From contig JALUWH010000305.1 of the NCBI GenBank assembly GCA_027019685.1, positions 1 through 5,921 of the forward strand: a stretch of 5,921 nt of DNA, in the 5' to 3' direction. Within the stretch, counting starts at the first letter, position 1. Each line of letters starts with the position of its first letter. Of this stretch, positions 3,956-5,921 are shown one piece after another. The notes below the pieces were generated by a model. It saw nothing but the letters and a program-made list of their open reading frames with translations. It was not told the origin of the DNA and ran no database searches. This DNA is from Ghiorsea sp. (GTDB taxonomy: Bacteria > Pseudomonadota > Zetaproteobacteria > Mariprofundales > Mariprofundaceae). The translations under genes and the position numbers were made by a program.

Positions 3956-5921
3956 ATGATTGATGAAACCAAAGAACGCTCTGCAAGGTCAAAAGCTTAT
4001 TGGGAGCAATTGAACTGCCGTTTCCCTGCTGCTAATGAGGTATTTGATGAGTGTATTCTTGAAGCCAAAGCCTTACTCTCAGAAGAAGGTGTAGATGCCT
4101 ACATCGAAAATGCGCGTTTCATTGGTAAAATGGGGCGTGGTGTTGAGCCATTGCTTATTTATTTGGAAGAAGCGCCTACCGTGGCATCCATTGTCGGCGA
4201 AGAAATCTTGCCTGAAATTAAAGACTTTTGCCTGTTTTTATCGACCAATACGAACTTCAAAGCCATTGTTCCCTTCTTGCAAACCTTAGGAGCTGTAAGC
4301 AAACGCTTGCATAGCTATGAGCAACTGCATCATTATTTTGAGATACTCAAAGATATGTTGGAGGAAACAACTGCATCCGTGCATGGGCATCATAAAACAT
4401 TCCCAAGCCCCGGGTTACCCTTATTGCTTGAGCAATCGCCACGCTTGCTTAGAGCCCTTAGCCTTGAAGGGTATAAGAACTGGATTGATTACGGTGTGAA
4501 GTATTATAATAAACACCCTGAACGCCAAAAAGATTATTTCAGCCTGCAATCCCCTGATGCTGTGGCTGTGATGCAACGCGAGCGACATGGCACATTACTG
4601 ATTGATCACGAGCGCCAATTGGATTTGTACCTACGTGGGCTTTGGCAAGATAGCGATTATTTAGTGCCCTATTCACTGGCTTTTGATGAGTTGCGTAAAC
4701 CCATGCCTTATTATGATCATATGGGCATTCGTTTACCTGATGTGTATGATGATTTTAATGGCGTATCGGGTATCAATCGTTACCGAGCCACTTTAGCGCA
4801 TATTGCCGCGCATAGGCGCTGGAGTAGCAAGGTGATTGTGGATAACTGGAGCCCTTTTCAGCGTGTTGCTGTTGAATTGTTTGAAGATTCACGCGTGGAA
4901 TATTTGGCAATGCAACAGTTCCCGGGTTTAAGAAAGTTATTTTTACCTTTGCATCCCATACCCGACCAAGAAGATTTGAAACGCACAGATGTATCATTGA
5001 TTCGTTTGCGTTTAGCATTGGTTTCACGCGCTATTCTTGACCCTGATTTTATATTGCATGATGAAGTGCTGAATAGTTTTGTGCAGCGCTTTTTTGAAGC
5101 CATGAAAGAAGGTGAATCGAGCACACCAGAAATGGCAGACCTCGCATTGTCCTTTATTGCAAAAACACGCCGCCAGGCAGACTTATCACCCAATATTTAT
5201 TTTGATAATACTGAAATAGATTACCGCGATGATAACCGTGCATTATGGATTTATATTGAGCAAGGTGATGAAGAAGAGGATACCTTTGAGCATTTAGAAG
5301 AGCAAAAGCAGCAAGATGATGTGAATGCGCTACCACCGAGGCATTATCACGAATGGGACTATAATTCACAACACTATCGCCCTGATTGGGTGAGCGTGTA
5401 TGAAGCTATTCACCCCAGTGGTGATGCCAATGTCATTGATAAGATTCTTGAAAAACATGGTGCGCTTGCCAAACGTCTTAAAGCCATCCTTGATGCTTTA
5501 AAACCACAGCAAAAAGTACGCATTCGCTATCAAGAAGAAGGTTCTGAGCTTGATTTAGATGTAGCGATTCGCTCATTGATTGACTTAAAAAGTGGTTCGC
5601 AGCCTGATATGCGCATTAATATGAGCCATAAAAATGATGGTCGTGATATTGCAGTGATGTTGGTTTTGGATTTATCACAATCCTTAAATGAAAAAGCCAA
5701 AGGCAGCCAACAAACCATTCTTGAGCTTTCTCAAGAGGCAGTCACATTACTTGCTTGGACGATTGAACAGCTGGGTGACAAATTTGCTATTGGCGGCTTT
5801 AGCTCCAATACACGTCATGATGTTCGTTATTCACACATCAAAGGCTTTGGCGAACACTTTGATACCGAGGTGAAACGCCGCTTAGCCGCCATGGAAGCTA
5901 AATATTCAACGCGTATGGGTG
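3956..5921 (+). CDS. cbbO: CbbO, von Willebrand factor A domain subunit of RuBisCO activase (3' end cut)
   Basis: The frame is open from ATG 3956 to the window edge: 655 complete codons with no stop. Family length suggests about 100 residues are missing. CbbO is the adaptor that binds the CbbQ hexamer and contacts RuBisCO. The N-terminal part to about residue 430 is largely helical and poorly conserved. An acidic, low-complexity linker runs over residues 435-455. Next comes a YxEWDY...PDW block (464-478) shared by CbbO and NorD proteins. A vWA domain begins near 566 with the metal-site motif D572-x-S574-x-S576 (LDLSQSLN), followed by GGFSSNTRHDVRY, also typical of CbbO/NorD. The last visible residues, STRMG, are where the third metal-site loop region begins. 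The start is 11 bp after the cbbQ stop with no clear Shine-Dalgarno sequence, so translation may be coupled to cbbQ. NorD is the main alternative, made unlikely by the cbbM neighbour. Confidence 0.93.
   Translation, partial: MIDETKERSARSKAYWEQLNCRFPAANEVFDECILEAKALLSEEGVDAYIENARFIGKMGRGVEPLLIYLEEAPTVASIVGEEILPEIKDFCLFLSTNTNFKAIVPFLQTLGAVSKRLHSYEQLHHYFEILKDMLEETTASVHGHHKTFPSPGLPLLLEQSPRLLRALSLEGYKNWIDYGVKYYNKHPERQKDYFSLQSPDAVAVMQRERHGTLLIDHERQLDLYLRGLWQDSDYLVPYSLAFDELRKPMPYYDHMGIRLPDVYDDFNGVSGINRYRATLAHIAAHRRWSSKVIVDNWSPFQRVAVELFEDSRVEYLAMQQFPGLRKLFLPLHPIPDQEDLKRTDVSLIRLRLALVSRAILDPDFILHDEVLNSFVQRFFEAMKEGESSTPEMADLALSFIAKTRRQADLSPNIYFDNTEIDYRDDNRALWIYIEQGDEEEDTFEHLEEQKQQDDVNALPPRHYHEWDYNSQHYRPDWVSVYEAIHPSGDANVIDKILEKHGALAKRLKAILDALKPQQKVRIRYQEEGSELDLDVAIRSLIDLKSGSQPDMRINMSHKNDGRDIAVMLVLDLSQSLNEKAKGSQQTILELSQEAVTLLAWTIEQLGDKFAIGGFSSNTRHDVRYSHIKGFGEHFDTEVKRRLAAMEAKYSTRMG

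Noticed and set aside
4773..5718. Several short minus-strand reading frames within the cbbO region
   Set aside because: The plus strand is one uninterrupted CbbO frame with recognisable motifs to the window edge, so these are shadows.
1..5921. Mobile elements, CRISPR arrays, tRNA or rRNA genes, or a defence or otherwise novel gene cassette
   Set aside because: No transposase, terminal repeats, regular repeat-spacer pattern or RNA gene was seen. Coding density and composition look uniform, and the genes belong to a known RuBisCO and activase cluster.

Overview
The window carries a form II RuBisCO (cbbM) locus from a chemolithoautotrophic bacterium. Base composition looks like the low-to-mid 40s % GC by eye. 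The CbbM sequence resembles those of marine iron- or sulfur-oxidising proteobacteria (Zetaproteobacteria such as Ghiorsea or Mariprofundus, or the Thiomicrospira/Hydrogenovibrio group). That placement is from memory of the families and is tentative. No carboxysome genes, RuBisCO small subunit or form I large subunit appear in the window.

Layout, left to right: (1) the 3' part of a LOG-family (lysine-decarboxylase-like Rossmann fold) gene on the + strand, cut by the window start. (2) cbbR, a LysR-type regulator on the - strand, convergent with the LOG gene and overlapping its end by 10 bp. (3) A 133-bp divergent control region between cbbR and cbbM. (4) cbbM on the + strand, followed by two hairpins, the second a strong intrinsic terminator. 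(5) A short leader, then cbbQ (MoxR-type AAA+ ATPase), then after an 11-bp gap cbbO (von Willebrand factor A protein), which runs off the right edge.

The genes form one functional module. CbbR would sense the metabolic state and activate cbbM. CbbM fixes CO2 onto ribulose-1,5-bisphosphate. CbbQ and CbbO together form the ATP-driven RuBisCO activase that clears inhibitory sugar phosphates from blocked active sites.

This is a known type of system, and no wholly new one is visible. The most informative part is the cbbR-cbbM control region. It can be read as two back-to-back sigma70-like promoters, with a palindromic LysR-type operator lying inside the cbbR core promoter and centred about 64 bp upstream of the predicted cbbM start point. 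The cbbR transcript appears to be leaderless. The cbbM mRNA would begin with a stem-loop whose 3' arm can also pair with the cbbM ribosome binding site. The terminator between cbbM and cbbQ suggests that RuBisCO is made in large excess over its activase.
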